Origin: an uncultured Bacteroidota bacterium
GTDB taxonomy: Bacteria; Bacteroidota; Bacteroidia; AKYH767-A; OLB10
Assembly: GCA_900696575.1 (NCBI GenBank)
Contig: CAADHD010000006.1
Coordinates: forward strand, 49,246-113,245
Direction of reading: 5' to 3'
Length of the DNA: 64,000 nt
Each line of letters begins with the position of its first letter. Position 1 is the first letter of the stretch. A model generated the notes under the pieces. That model saw only the letters and a program-made list of their open reading frames with translations, was not told the DNA's origin and did no database searches. This document shows positions 34,950 through 44,922 of the stretch, one piece after another. Made by a program: the position numbers and the translations under genes.

Positions 34950-36062
34950 TCAGCTTTCGCGGTAATTTAAAATCTGATGTCCGCCTTCTTTAAGGTATTT
35001 TTCTTTCTCGAACAATTTAATATCTGACTGTACCATTTCGCTGATGATCTGATCAAGTGAATACTTCGGTTTCCAACCTAATTGTTTATACGCTTTGGCA
35101 GCATCCCCAATCAGCAATTCCACTTCAGCGGGGCGGTAGTAGGTTTTATCAATGTGCATTACGGTAGTTCCGGGTTTCAATTGAAAACGATCATGACATT
35201 TTATAACTTTTGCCTTTTCGTTCTCATTTTTTCCTTCAAAGGTAATTTCAATGCCGGCTTCCATAAATGCTTTCTGAATAAAATCTCGTACAGGTGTAGT
35301 AATTCCTGTAGCAATCACATAATCTTCGGGCTTATCCTGCTGAAGCATCAGGTACATAGCCTCAACATAATCTTTGGCATGACCCCAATCGCGTTTGGCA
35401 TCAATGTTACCCATGTAAACGCTTTCCTGTAAACCAAGGGCTATCCGTGCTACGGCACGGGTTACTTTGCGTGTTACAAAAGTTTCTCCGCGTATGGGCG
35501 ATTCATGATTAAATAAGATTCCGTTTACGGCATACATGTTATAGGCCTCGCGGTAATTAACAGTTATCCAATATGCATAAAGTTTGGCTACTGCATAAGG
35601 TGATCGCGGATAAAACGGAGTAGTTTCCCTCTGCGGAACTTCCTGAACCAAGCCATACAATTCTGAAGTAGATGCCTGATAAATCCGGCATTTGTCTGTT
35701 AATCCAAGCAGGCGCACCGCTTCGAGAATTCTCAATGTTCCGGTTCCGTCAGCATTGGCTGTATATTCAGGAATTTCGAAACTCACTTTTACATGCGACA
35801 TGGCTCCGAGATTGTAAATCTCATCCGGTTGCACCTCCTGAACAATACGAATCAGGTTAGTTGAATCGGTAAGGTCGCCATAATGCAGTTTAAATTTTAC
35901 ATCCTTCTCATGAAAGTCATGATACAAATGGTCTATGCGTTCGGTATTGAACAGGCTGCTTCTGCGTTTAATGCCATGAACTTCATAGCCTTTATCAAGA
36001 AGAAATTCGGCAAGGTAGGCTCCATCCTGCCCGGTGATTCCGGTTATCAGCGCTTTTTTCAT
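34950..36062 (-). CDS. gmd: GDP-mannose 4,6-dehydratase
   Basis: A 370-residue enzyme that converts GDP-mannose to GDP-4-keto-6-deoxy-D-mannose, the first step of GDP-fucose (and GDP-rhamnose or perosamine) synthesis. Seen: [23 protein letters not shown] (dinucleotide-binding loop), ASTSELYG (Ser/Thr of the triad), YAVAK (Tyr-x(3)-Lys), [22 protein letters not shown]. The ATG at 36062 starts the family N-terminus (MKKALITG); the frame runs 30 residues further upstream but without similarity. Coupled to fcl; divergent from the autokinase gene with a 231-bp shared regulatory region. Confidence 0.96.
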   Translation of the reverse strand: MKKALITGITGQDGAYLAEFLLDKGYEVHGIKRRSSLFNTERIDHLYHDFHEKDVKFKLHYGDLTDSTNLIRIVQEVQPDEIYNLGAMSHVKVSFEIPEYTANADGTGTLRILEAVRLLGLTDKCRIYQASTSELYGLVQEVPQRETTPFYPRSPYAVAKLYAYWITVNYREAYNMYAVNGILFNHESPIRGETFVTRKVTRAVARIALGLQESVYMGNIDAKRDWGHAKDYVEAMYLMLQQDKPEDYVIATGITTPVRDFIQKAFMEAGIEITFEGKNENEKAKVIKCHDRFQLKPGTTVMHIDKTYYRPAEVELLIGDAAKAYKQLGWKPKYSLDQIISEMVQSDIKLFEKEKYLKEGGHQILNYRES

Positions 36063-36167
36063 GTTTTTTATTTGAGGGTGAAATAAATAAAACGGATAAA
36101 ACGTATTGAAGGGTGCGAAGTTACATTCATAACGCACGGATGTTGACAACATACCGCATCTTTCATG

Positions 36168-36195
36168 TTGCTATAAGAGGGGTTAGTTACTTTTG
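36168..36195 (+). promoter_or_regulatory. Promoter of the polysaccharide operon
   Basis: TTG (36168-36170) and exact minus-7 box TACTTTTG (36188-36195), spacer 17 bp, stand about 100 bp before the ATG of the tyrosine autokinase gene. They probably drive the run of six same-strand genes to 44922. The rest of the gmd-autokinase gap (36063-36293) shows no other gene or clear element. Confidence 0.5.
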
Positions 36196-36293
36196 TGCTT
36201 CTTAACAGATTTTAAATACTCAAAGTAAACCCTTGATAAATCATTACTGTATAAAGCCATATCTAATTTCATAAAAATCAATCATTCCTTCTC

Positions 36294-38603
36294 ATGAAAG
36301 CCGCCAACACAGCTAATGCCATTGTTGATCAACAGGATATTAAAAACCTCTTTCTCAAAATTCTTAAAAACTGGTACTGGATTCTTATTTTCATGATCAT
36401 CAGCGGGGTGGGGTCTTACCTCTATCTCCGCAAAGCAACTTACATTTTCGGAGCATCAACCAAAATTCTGGTAAAACCGCAAAAAAATGCCTTGCAGGAT
36501 GCCATGAATAAATCCTTTGGTATGCAAAATAATGATCAGGACGTAGCGAATGAAATAGAAATTCTCAGGTCTAGTAAACTGATCCGTGAAACAGTCAGTA
36601 AGATGAAATTGGATGTGTCTTATTTCATTAAAGGAAGGCTTCGTACCGGTGAAATTTATCAGGGTATTCCTTTTTCGGTAATGGATGCTAAAATTCTTGA
36701 TTTCGATTTTTATGGTATCCCGTTTAATGTAAATGTGATCAATGCAGAACGGTATTCTCTCGAAATTGAGCATGGCGATTACAATTTTTCCAAGGTTTAT
36801 AAATTCGGTGAGCCGGTGGTGAATGAAAAGTTTTCCTTTATCATTAACGGAAAAAGTGAGCAGATTGAAAACAACACCCGGCTGAGTGAAGTGAATTACC
36901 AGTTTAAAATCAACAATACCAACCAGATGGTGGGTAAGTATAAAAGCTCGCTGAAACTCGAACGCGACTTTGAAGCTTCTGTTATCAGCCTTAGTGTTTC
37001 GGATGAGATTCCTGAACGTGCTGTTGCTTTTCTTGATACGCTTACCAAATTATACATTGACTATTCGGTAAGTGTTCAACGGGAAATCAATACAAACACT
37101 CTTAATTTTATTGAAGAGCAGTTGCAGGATGTAGCCGGCATTCTGAACAGTGTAGAATCGAACCTTGAGCAATACCAACGTCAGACAGGAACCGTAAGCA
37201 CCGGAGAGCAAAGCGCCATGTATCTGCAACAGAAGGCTGATGCAGAAACCGAATTGAGCAAGCTTACCTTGCAAATGCGCTCTATTGATTATTTGTATGA
37301 TAACCTTACCTCCGGTGGAGATATAACTGCCATTTCGCCATCCTTGCTTTCTGACCAAAGCGATCCTGCCTTGTCTCAGGCATTCGTTGAGCTAAGTACA
37401 CTTTTACAACGCAGAAACAGCCTGCTGTTCAGCAATACCCCCAACAGCCCGGTTGTTAAAGAAGTGGATGAGCAGATTGAAGTGAGAAAAAAGAATGTGC
37501 TGCAGATGATTCTCAACCTTCGCAGATCGCTTTATGTGAAATACAACAGCCTGAATGCGCAGTTAGGCACTTTCCAATCGCGCATCAGTTCTATGCCCTC
37601 TACCATGAAGGGGCTGGTGAACATAAACCGAAAGGTAGCCATTAACGAAAAGATTTACCTTTTCCTTCTCGAAACAAAAGCACAAACGGTCATTGCCCGT
37701 GCTTCCATAGTTCCGGATAAATCAATCATTGAACCGGCCGCAAGCACCGGATTGCTCAGTCCTATTAAAAACAAAGTAATGTTTATGGGGGTTGGAATAG
37801 CTCTGGCTCTTTCGTTTGTAGTGATTTTTATGAAGAGCCTGTTTTATAACTACATCACCACCAAGGATGATATTACGGCCATTTCAAACATTCCGGTTAT
37901 CGGAGTTATCGGAAAAAGTAAAGAAGCAAAAGAAAGTTACATGGTGGTGGATAAATATCCCAACTCGCTTACTACCGAAGCTTTTCGGGTTATCAGAACC
38001 AACCTCTCCTTTTATACTTCCAAATCGCCAAGTAAAATTCTGTTACTGACCTCTACCCATCCGTCAGAAGGAAAAACTTTCTGTGCAGCCAACATTGCCT
38101 CCATCCTGGCAAAAACCAAAAAGAAAACCGTACTGATTGATCTTGATTTGCATAAACCGAAACAAGCCAATGCTTTTAACCTGAAGAATGATATCGGAGT
38201 AAGCACCTTTCTGGTTGGCCGGTCATCAATCAACGAGATTATTCAGGAAACCCCGGTTGAAAACCTGCATATTATTTTATCAGGTCCGCGCACACCCAAT
38301 GCCTCTGAACTGATTCATGAACCTGCGCTCGAAGATCTGATTAATGAACTGAAGACCCGCTATGAATATATCCTGCTCGACTCGCCTCCGGTGGGATTGC
38401 TTTCAGACTCACTTTACCTGATGAAGTACAGCGATGTAAATCTCTTTGTTTTAAAAGCTAATCGCTCCAAACGCGACTCGGTGGAACTGGCCATGAGTAT
38501 TGCGGAAAAGCATAATATAAAGAGCATGAGTTTTATCCTCAATGGTGTTAGCGTCAAAAACATACCGGCAGGTTATGGCGGAAATTATTACTACAAGCAA
38601 TAA
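36294..38603 (+). CDS. Polysaccharide co-polymerase with C-terminal tyrosine autokinase (Wzc-like)
   Basis: A 769-residue inner-membrane protein controlling chain length and export of exopolysaccharide. Wzz domain with a first membrane helix (about 24-43, WYWILIFMIISGVGSYLYL), a long coiled-coil periplasmic part (about 250-470), a second helix (about 498-520), and a BY-kinase domain: Walker A THPSEGKTFCAANIAS near 585-600, Walker A-prime VLIDLDLHKP, Walker B ILLDSPP. The C-terminus GYGGNYYYKQ is a tyrosine cluster for autophosphorylation. An outer-membrane export partner (Wza-like) is not in the window. First gene of the plus-strand polysaccharide operon. Confidence 0.93.
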   Translation: MKAANTANAIVDQQDIKNLFLKILKNWYWILIFMIISGVGSYLYLRKATYIFGASTKILVKPQKNALQDAMNKSFGMQNNDQDVANEIEILRSSKLIRETVSKMKLDVSYFIKGRLRTGEIYQGIPFSVMDAKILDFDFYGIPFNVNVINAERYSLEIEHGDYNFSKVYKFGEPVVNEKFSFIINGKSEQIENNTRLSEVNYQFKINNTNQMVGKYKSSLKLERDFEASVISLSVSDEIPERAVAFLDTLTKLYIDYSVSVQREINTNTLNFIEEQLQDVAGILNSVESNLEQYQRQTGTVSTGEQSAMYLQQKADAETELSKLTLQMRSIDYLYDNLTSGGDITAISPSLLSDQSDPALSQAFVELSTLLQRRNSLLFSNTPNSPVVKEVDEQIEVRKKNVLQMILNLRRSLYVKYNSLNAQLGTFQSRISSMPSTMKGLVNINRKVAINEKIYLFLLETKAQTVIARASIVPDKSIIEPAASTGLLSPIKNKVMFMGVGIALALSFVVIFMKSLFYNYITTKDDITAISNIPVIGVIGKSKEAKESYMVVDKYPNSLTTEAFRVIRTNLSFYTSKSPSKILLLTSTHPSEGKTFCAANIASILAKTKKKTVLIDLDLHKPKQANAFNLKNDIGVSTFLVGRSSINEIIQETPVENLHIILSGPRTPNASELIHEPALEDLINELKTRYEYILLDSPPVGLLSDSLYLMKYSDVNLFVLKANRSKRDSVELAMSIAEKHNIKSMSFILNGVSVKNIPAGYGGNYYYKQ

Positions 38604-38623
38604 AAAAAATCAACAGGCCCTGA

Positions 38624-40408
38624 ATGCCGTTTTCTGTTCGTAATCCCTATCTGAGCAACTCTGTCAAGAGTATAAAAGAGCATGTAAGCCGTAAGTATAA
38701 GTTCCGGCTTGTTTATTTATCCATGCTTTTGTTTACAACAGCAGTTTTTGATGTTGTCGGACTGGCTTTCATCCTCCCCGTTTTATCTGCCGCTACAAAT
38801 AAAGATGCCATATTTCAAGACAAAATACTCTCTGCAGTTTATACTTATCTTGGCTTTCAAAATCCTGATTACTTTCTTCTCTTCCTGATTTCTGCTTTGC
38901 TGGTAATTTTTATACTGAAAAGCGCCTGGGGCATCCTGGTTTCCTATCTGCAAACCCGGCTGATAGCAGACATGGCTCTCGCTATTTCACGCGATCAGTT
39001 TTACAAATACCTTTCCCTGCCCTACCCGCTGTTTCAAAACCTGAAATCGAGTGAAATTATCCGTGATATAGTAACCAATCCGAATTCATACATTCATTGG
39101 GTAATCCTTTCCATGATTACGGTTTTTACGGAATCCGTTATTGTAATGCTTATCATTACGGGAATTGCCGTTTACAACTGGAAACTATTTATTTTCATTG
39201 CGCTTATCATTATTCCGGCCTCGGCTGTTGTTTCGCGGATTATCAGAAGAAAATCAGAAGCTACCGGTGAAGGAATTAATACCTATTTCCCGTTAGCGCT
39301 GGCCGCAGCCGGGCAAGCCATTAACGGATATACAGACATCAAGCTTACACAAAAAGAAGCCTATCACATTAACCGGTTTTCGGAAGTGAATAAAATGTAT
39401 TTATGGAATGCCCTGAAACAGGTATTTATGAATAATATACCTTTTCGTACCAACGAAGTTATTGCTTTGCTTGGAATGATTGTCATTCTGGTTTATGGAT
39501 TGTTTTTTACAGAGAACCGCAATGAAATAGTTACCATCATAGGCTTATTTGCTGCTGCATCCTATCGTTTAATGCCATCTCTTAACCGCATCGTTAACTC
39601 CCTTAATTTTATCAATGTTAACCAGGTAAGCATTGATAATCTTAACCGGTATATTGAGTATTTTCAGTTTGCCAATAAAAACAAACTGCAGCAAATACCG
39701 GTTACATTTCAAAATACCATTGAATTCAGGAATATAACTTTTGAATTTCCCGATTCAGAAAAACCGGTTCTTGAGAATATCAGTTTAGTAGTAAAGAAAG
39801 GAGAAAAGGTAGGATTTATCGGTAAGTCAGGCTCAGGCAAAACCACCCTGATGAATATCTTGCTTAGATTTTATATTCAACAATCCGGAAAATTATTGGT
39901 TGACGATATTGAAATCACTGAATTCAACATTACCAACTGGCGTTCTAAAATCGGATATGTAAAACAGGATATCTTTTTAATGGATGCCTCTATAAAAGAC
40001 AACATAACCTTTGGCGATGATAATCCTGATGAGGCCCGGTTAAAGCTGGCTATTGAGCAAGCCTCCCTCAGCGATTGGATTAACAGTCTTCCTGACGGGA
40101 TTAATACCTTGGTGGGTGAAAAAGGATCAAGACTTTCAGGAGGCCAGAAACAACGGGTTGGTATAGCACGTTCTCTTTACAGAAATGCTGATGTTCTGAT
40201 TTTTGATGAAGCCACCAGCGCGCTGGATATAAAGACCGAACAGGAGGTTACGGATGCTATTGACCGGTTAAGCAATACCAATAAAACCATCTTCATCATT
40301 GCGCATAGAATTACAACTTTAAAAAGCTGCGATCGTATTTATGAACTTGAAAACGGTTCCATAGCTGGTATTCACAGATATAAGGATCTGATTGAAAAAG
40401 TAATCTGA
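38624..40408 (+). CDS. MsbA/PglK-like ABC exporter (half transporter)
   Basis: A 594-residue fusion of a six-helix membrane domain (about 30-330) and an ATPase domain (about 355-590): Walker A GKSGSGKTT near 400, Q loop YVKQDIF, signature LSGGQ near 504, Walker B VLIFDEATS near 525, and switch His in IIAHR. Homodimers of this class flip lipid-linked glycans or lipids from the cytoplasmic to the periplasmic leaflet. No Wzx flippase occurs in the locus, so this protein is the likely flippase for the repeat unit. It lies 20 bp behind the autokinase gene and 8 bp before the toroid protein gene. Confidence 0.9.
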   Translation: MPFSVRNPYLSNSVKSIKEHVSRKYKFRLVYLSMLLFTTAVFDVVGLAFILPVLSAATNKDAIFQDKILSAVYTYLGFQNPDYFLLFLISALLVIFILKSAWGILVSYLQTRLIADMALAISRDQFYKYLSLPYPLFQNLKSSEIIRDIVTNPNSYIHWVILSMITVFTESVIVMLIITGIAVYNWKLFIFIALIIIPASAVVSRIIRRKSEATGEGINTYFPLALAAAGQAINGYTDIKLTQKEAYHINRFSEVNKMYLWNALKQVFMNNIPFRTNEVIALLGMIVILVYGLFFTENRNEIVTIIGLFAAASYRLMPSLNRIVNSLNFINVNQVSIDNLNRYIEYFQFANKNKLQQIPVTFQNTIEFRNITFEFPDSEKPVLENISLVVKKGEKVGFIGKSGSGKTTLMNILLRFYIQQSGKLLVDDIEITEFNITNWRSKIGYVKQDIFLMDASIKDNITFGDDNPDEARLKLAIEQASLSDWINSLPDGINTLVGEKGSRLSGGQKQRVGIARSLYRNADVLIFDEATSALDIKTEQEVTDAIDRLSNTNKTIFIIAHRITTLKSCDRIYELENGSIAGIHRYKDLIEKVI

Positions 40409-40416
40409 ATCATACA

Positions 40417-41610
40417 ATGAATCTTTTTGCTAAAGCGGTTTCACTTTTAACTTTTTTTAAGGCACCCGGCCGAGATTTTAACTCCTTTGCAAATAAGGAA
40501 GCCTATGCAGCATTACAGCATTGTTTACAATGGTTCGAAAACGTTCTTAATGATGACGGGCTGCCCGCTTCGTCTTATTCATTATTACTCGATAAACTTA
40601 ACGGACCCTCGGCCCGAACCGTGGCTCACTGGCTTGATGTAATTGTATTGAATTCATCGGCTCAACCTCCGGATAAACGCGAAAATGTTGCCTTTCAACA
40701 ACAGGCAGACACACTGGCTGAATGGCTTGTTAAAATTCAACGAAATGACGGAACCTGGCCTGTTGGAAGCAATGATTACAAAAACCGTCCACCATCCGTT
40801 TTCCAAACCGGAATCATCATAGATGCACTTATTTCCTATTCCGAAAAATTTGGCGCTAAGCCGGATGTTTCAATGGCCATAGAAAACGGAGTACAATGGC
40901 TTTTTAAAATGCAAAAGGATAATGGCGGGTGGGATGAATATGTATTCGGCAAACACCTAATCTGCACCAATGCTGCTGCCGCTTTAGTTAAAGCCGGAAT
41001 TTATATGGGCAACACCAACCTTGTTAAACAAGGAAAAAAATCGCTGGATTATTATTTTTCGTTTCAGATAGGCAACGGTTTCTTCTACTTTTTACCTACC
41101 GGACAAAAGGATTATTTTGCCTCAGATTATGGATTTATTCTTTATGGTTTTTCAAAGGCTGCTTTTATGGAAGGGAGCCGTACTTATGCCGAAAAAGTAT
41201 GGCAAGGCGTAAAACCTTTTATCTATTCAGGTAAAGGTCATGGAATTATTCCGGGAATCATCAATTACGAATTCAACGCCCCTGTTAATTATTACTCCTT
41301 GTATGGAAGTGTTCTGGCCATGCTGACAACTTTGCGAATTTACCCTTTGCTGCGAATGGAAGAGATTGCTCATCAAACCCGCTCCTTAGCAAAGCAAATT
41401 GCCTCAGCCCAGTTAAAGTCAGAGAATAAAATGACGCATGGAGGTTTTGCCGTTTCCCAGCCTTCAAGCGGAGGATATAAACCATATGAAATATCAGGAG
41501 ATGCCATCGCTTTGTTTGCTAAGGCACTGCTGTTGCTCATGAATACAGAACATAACCCTGAATATAATTCCAATACGGGTGTTGCTATAAACCGTGACTC
41601 AATTTTATGA
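40417..41610 (+). CDS. Alpha/alpha-toroid protein of unknown function in the polysaccharide operon
   Basis: A 397-residue soluble protein without signal peptide. It has repeated helical pairs with turns of the type WLVKIQRNDGTWPVGS and WLFKMQKDNGGWDEY, spaced about 60 residues, as in terpene-cyclase, prenyltransferase and glucuronyl C5-epimerase toroids. No catalytic DxDD or DCTAE-like motif of squalene/terpene cyclases is visible, so a cyclase is unlikely. A sugar- or polysaccharide-modifying role (epimerase or lyase-like) is inferred from location only. The gene overlaps the epimerase gene by 4 bp. Confidence 0.6.
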   Translation: MNLFAKAVSLLTFFKAPGRDFNSFANKEAYAALQHCLQWFENVLNDDGLPASSYSLLLDKLNGPSARTVAHWLDVIVLNSSAQPPDKRENVAFQQQADTLAEWLVKIQRNDGTWPVGSNDYKNRPPSVFQTGIIIDALISYSEKFGAKPDVSMAIENGVQWLFKMQKDNGGWDEYVFGKHLICTNAAAALVKAGIYMGNTNLVKQGKKSLDYYFSFQIGNGFFYFLPTGQKDYFASDYGFILYGFSKAAFMEGSRTYAEKVWQGVKPFIYSGKGHGIIPGIINYEFNAPVNYYSLYGSVLAMLTTLRIYPLLRMEEIAHQTRSLAKQIASAQLKSENKMTHGGFAVSQPSSGGYKPYEISGDAIALFAKALLLLMNTEHNPEYNSNTGVAINRDSIL

Positions 41611-42704
41611 AGAAAAGACTTTTACTGGTGGTGGGCACACGCCCTAATTTTATAAAGGTAACCTGCTTTAAAAAGGAAAATGTTCTAATGGGCGAACCAT
41701 TCGACATAAAAATAGTGCATACAGGCCAGCATTATGATGATAAAATGGCCAATGTGTTTTTTGAGCAGTTTGAGTTAACCCCCGATTTTTTTCTGAACAT
41801 CCCTGCTGCTTCTGCCAATACACAAATGGCTGAAATAATGCTGAGGCTTGAGAAAATCATTCTTCAGGAAAAACCCGACCTTGTACTCGTACCCGGTGAT
41901 GTCAATTCTACTTTTGCGGCTGCGCTTACTTGTAATAAAATGGGAGTGAAACTTGCACATATAGAAAGCGGACTGCGGAGTTTTGACCGTACAATGCCCG
42001 AAGAATTCAACCGCATTTTAACAGATGAAGTAACCGATTACTATTTTGTAACTGAGCCAAGCGGAATGAAACACCTGCTCAAGGAAGGCAAACCGGCCGA
42101 CCGGATTTTCCTTTCAGGCAATACCATGATTGACTCCATGGTTGCATACAAGCATAAAATTGATCAGTCAGAAATTCTGAGCACGCTTGGCATAACCAAC
42201 CATGGATATGCCCTGATGACAATGCACCGGCCTGCTACCGTTGATCATGAGGAAGGATTGAAAAAACTATATGAAACATTAACAGTACTTACCGGTAAGC
42301 TTAAAGTAGTTTTCCCTGTTCACCCGCGCACCATTCAAAATCTGAAAAACTTCGGATTGTTCGGCCGATTTAAAGATCTTGATGACCTGATTCTTACCGA
42401 ACCTCAGGATTATTTCGCTTTCCAAAAACTAGTTGCCAACTGTCGCTTTGTAATTACCGATAGTGGCGGCATACAGGAAGAAACCACATTTCTGCGCATT
42501 CCTTGCCTAACACTACGGCCAAACACAGAAAGACCGGTTACCGTTGATACAGGGACCAATGAATTAGTTCCGTTTGATATACCCATCATCACAAAAAAAA
42601 TTGATGCTATCATCAACGGTCGTTTTAAAAAAGGTGAAATTCCTCAGCTTTGGGATGGCAAATCAACATTGCGGATTCTTGAGTTTTGCAAAACTGTGCT
42701 GTAA
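41607..42704 (+). CDS. wecB: UDP-N-acetylglucosamine 2-epimerase (non-hydrolysing)
   Basis: A 365-residue enzyme of the GT-B-fold epimerase family interconverting UDP-GlcNAc and UDP-ManNAc. Seen: LVVGTRPNFIKV, VHTGQHYDDKM, VPGDVNSTFA, HIESGLRSFDRTMPEEFNR (catalytic Asp/Glu region), MTMHRPATVD and ITDSGGIQEE (UDP binding). These are the family signatures. The product would supply ManNAc or ManNAcA to the polysaccharide; no UDP-ManNAc dehydrogenase is in the window. It overlaps the toroid gene and precedes the FemAB-like gene by 25 bp. Confidence 0.93.
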   Translation: MKKRLLLVVGTRPNFIKVTCFKKENVLMGEPFDIKIVHTGQHYDDKMANVFFEQFELTPDFFLNIPAASANTQMAEIMLRLEKIILQEKPDLVLVPGDVNSTFAAALTCNKMGVKLAHIESGLRSFDRTMPEEFNRILTDEVTDYYFVTEPSGMKHLLKEGKPADRIFLSGNTMIDSMVAYKHKIDQSEILSTLGITNHGYALMTMHRPATVDHEEGLKKLYETLTVLTGKLKVVFPVHPRTIQNLKNFGLFGRFKDLDDLILTEPQDYFAFQKLVANCRFVITDSGGIQEETTFLRIPCLTLRPNTERPVTVDTGTNELVPFDIPIITKKIDAIINGRFKKGEIPQLWDGKSTLRILEFCKTVL

Positions 42705-42729
42705 TTAAGATCATAACCTCCATTGTAAG

Positions 42730-43734
42730 ATGAAGTATCTGAGCTATGAAAATCCTGAACATTCAGGTTTGCTTTCACGCTTAAATACCGACTGGCCCAT
42801 TCAATTTCTTTCTGAATACAGCCGTTTCATAGGCCGAATAAAAAAAGAACAGTTATTGATTGTTTACAATGAATCATTAAATGCTTTTATGCCGCTCCGG
42901 CTTTTCAAGGCTTCTGTTTTTAAATTTGGTCAAATACTTCATGCCCCTGTTTGCAATACAGAGGAACTTAAGCAACGCGATCAATTGGTTTTTTTTAACC
43001 TGTTGATGATGGATCTGCGAAGTAAAAACATTTGCGACAGGCTGGTGCAGCCCCATCCTTACGGCATTCTTTCTGCTCTCCCGCCAAATACACATTACTG
43101 CGAATTTGGAACTTATATTACAGATTTACACAGGTTGAATCCTGATGAAGTGTTTGCTTCTATAAGCGATAAATATCAGAAAGCCATCAAACATTCAAAA
43201 AAGAATGGGGCCGTAGTAAGAACAGGATGGTCGTATTTTAAAGATTTCTATCCGCTTTTGAAAAACACCATGCAAAAAGCAGGAATAGGAGTCGAATCGG
43301 TTGATTATTTTAATGATTTGCATACATACCTTGGTGATGAATTCAGTACTGTTGCTGTGGTCTATGATGGTGAACTTCCGGTTGGCGGTGCTTTTTTTCT
43401 GCACTCAAAATATGCAGCCTATTGTACTCATGCCGGCAGCAGCAACAAAACAAAACTTTATGGCGCCATGAAACTGCTGCATTTTGAAATGATGCTGCAT
43501 TTTAAATCTGAACAAGTAAAAAGGTATGACCTTGTCGGTGTCAGAATTCAGAACGCAAATCCGGCATTGAAAGGGATTTTCAAATTCAAAAAAGGGTTTG
43601 GCGGAGAATTAAAAACAGGCTATCTGTGGAAAGCGGATCTTCATAAAAATAAATTGGCGGTTTTTGACTGGATTCAGAATTTACGTGGCCTGCAACATAA
43701 GCAGCGTGATATTATTGATCAGGTGAACAATTAA
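42730..43734 (+). CDS. FemAB/GNAT-like acyltransferase of the polysaccharide locus
   Basis: A 334-residue protein with a double GNAT-like (FemAB) fold. Seen: FASISDKYQKAIKHSKKNG (helix typical of FemAB relatives), a central YDGELPVGGAFFLHSKYAAYCTHAGS segment matching the second GNAT core, and YDLVGVRIQNANPALKGIFKFKKGFGGEL near the end, typical of FemAB-like enzymes in exopolysaccharide clusters. They transfer amino acids or acyl groups to amino sugars or lipids. Donor and acceptor are not evident. Flanked by the epimerase gene (25 bp) and the GT4 gene (3 bp), so it is part of the operon. Confidence 0.8.
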   Translation: MKYLSYENPEHSGLLSRLNTDWPIQFLSEYSRFIGRIKKEQLLIVYNESLNAFMPLRLFKASVFKFGQILHAPVCNTEELKQRDQLVFFNLLMMDLRSKNICDRLVQPHPYGILSALPPNTHYCEFGTYITDLHRLNPDEVFASISDKYQKAIKHSKKNGAVVRTGWSYFKDFYPLLKNTMQKAGIGVESVDYFNDLHTYLGDEFSTVAVVYDGELPVGGAFFLHSKYAAYCTHAGSSNKTKLYGAMKLLHFEMMLHFKSEQVKRYDLVGVRIQNANPALKGIFKFKKGFGGELKTGYLWKADLHKNKLAVFDWIQNLRGLQHKQRDIIDQVNN

Positions 43735-43737
43735 ACT

Positions 43738-44922
43738 ATGCACATACTTCTTTTTCCATCCTGGTATAAAACCGAAAAGGAGCCTTTCATGGGAACTTTT
43801 TTTGAAGAACAGGCAAGAGGGTTAATGAACGCAGGCCATAAAGTTGGAATAATCTATCCGGAATTTGTTCCATTCAGAGGCATTTTTAATAATTCAGCAG
43901 CACCTTCAAAAATGTATGAAGATAACGGGTTGCCTACCTTTTATATTCCGGTACAGGCCATTCTTCCAAATATAAGACGTACCGGCTACCGGAGTTTTAT
44001 TCGTTCGGTCGAAAAAGAATTTAAAAATTACATTACCAGTTATGGCACTCCTGACATCATCCATGGCCATTCGGTTTTTTACGGAGGAATTGCCGGTTTT
44101 GCCATTGCACAGAATCATCATTTGCCGTTTGTCATTACAGAACACCTTACCTCCTTTATCATGGGGACCATTACCCATAAAACCGATTTGCAACTGGCCC
44201 GGAGAATTTTTTGTGAATCTCAGGCTTCACTGATTGTAAGTCATAGTTTCAAAAAAGATTTGTCGCGCATCCTTCAGTTGGATGACAAGGTTTTTAAGGT
44301 TGTTCATAACATGGTGAATGATTTGTTTTTCGAAAACAGGCATAATAAAAACTATTCACCTGATGAGCCTTTTGTACTGTTTACAAACTCTTTTCTGCTT
44401 CCTCGAAAAAATCACAAATTGATTTTTCAGGCAATAAGTCATTTGGTTACAAAGGGAATGAATATAAAACTGCTCGTTGGCGGTGATGGCGAATTGGCAT
44501 CAGCGTTAAGAAGCCTGGCTGATGAACTTAAGTTAAGCCATCACATCGAATTTTTAGGTGGCTTAAACCGGAAACAGGTAAAACAGAACATAGATCGTTC
44601 CCATGCATTCCTCTTAGCCAGCTTTTATGAAACTTTCGGAGTTGTTTTAATTGAAAGCCTCGCCACCGGAAGACCGGTAATCACTACCAATTCTGGCGGA
44701 CCGGAAGACATAGTTACTCCTGAAAACGGAATCATCTTAAAAGACTTCAATCCCGTCACTATGGCTTCTGCCATAGAACATCTGATAACAAATTACAGCA
44801 AGTACCATCAGGAAAAAATTTCAGCAGATTGTTATGCACAATTCAGCGAAAAGAAAATCATTTCCAGCCTTGAAGAAGTGTATCATAAGGCATTGAGTGC
44901 AAAACAAACAACCTTATCTTAA
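43738..44922 (+). CDS. Glycosyltransferase family 4 (GT-B fold)
   Basis: A 394-residue retaining glycosyltransferase. Seen: N-terminal LLFPSWYKTEKEPFMGTFFEEQARGL with the acceptor-binding glycine loop, DIIHGHSVFYGG (the His), LLVGGDGEL, HIEFLGGLNRKQV and the E-x(7)-E donor motif in SFYETFGVVLIESLATGRPVI. It builds the polysaccharide repeat unit or adds a branch; the sugar is not predictable. Last gene of the plus-strand polysaccharide operon; its stop overlaps the end of the convergent SET-domain gene by 4 bp. Confidence 0.92.
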   Translation: MHILLFPSWYKTEKEPFMGTFFEEQARGLMNAGHKVGIIYPEFVPFRGIFNNSAAPSKMYEDNGLPTFYIPVQAILPNIRRTGYRSFIRSVEKEFKNYITSYGTPDIIHGHSVFYGGIAGFAIAQNHHLPFVITEHLTSFIMGTITHKTDLQLARRIFCESQASLIVSHSFKKDLSRILQLDDKVFKVVHNMVNDLFFENRHNKNYSPDEPFVLFTNSFLLPRKNHKLIFQAISHLVTKGMNIKLLVGGDGELASALRSLADELKLSHHIEFLGGLNRKQVKQNIDRSHAFLLASFYETFGVVLIESLATGRPVITTNSGGPEDIVTPENGIILKDFNPVTMASAIEHLITNYSKYHQEKISADCYAQFSEKKIISSLEEVYHKALSAKQTTLS

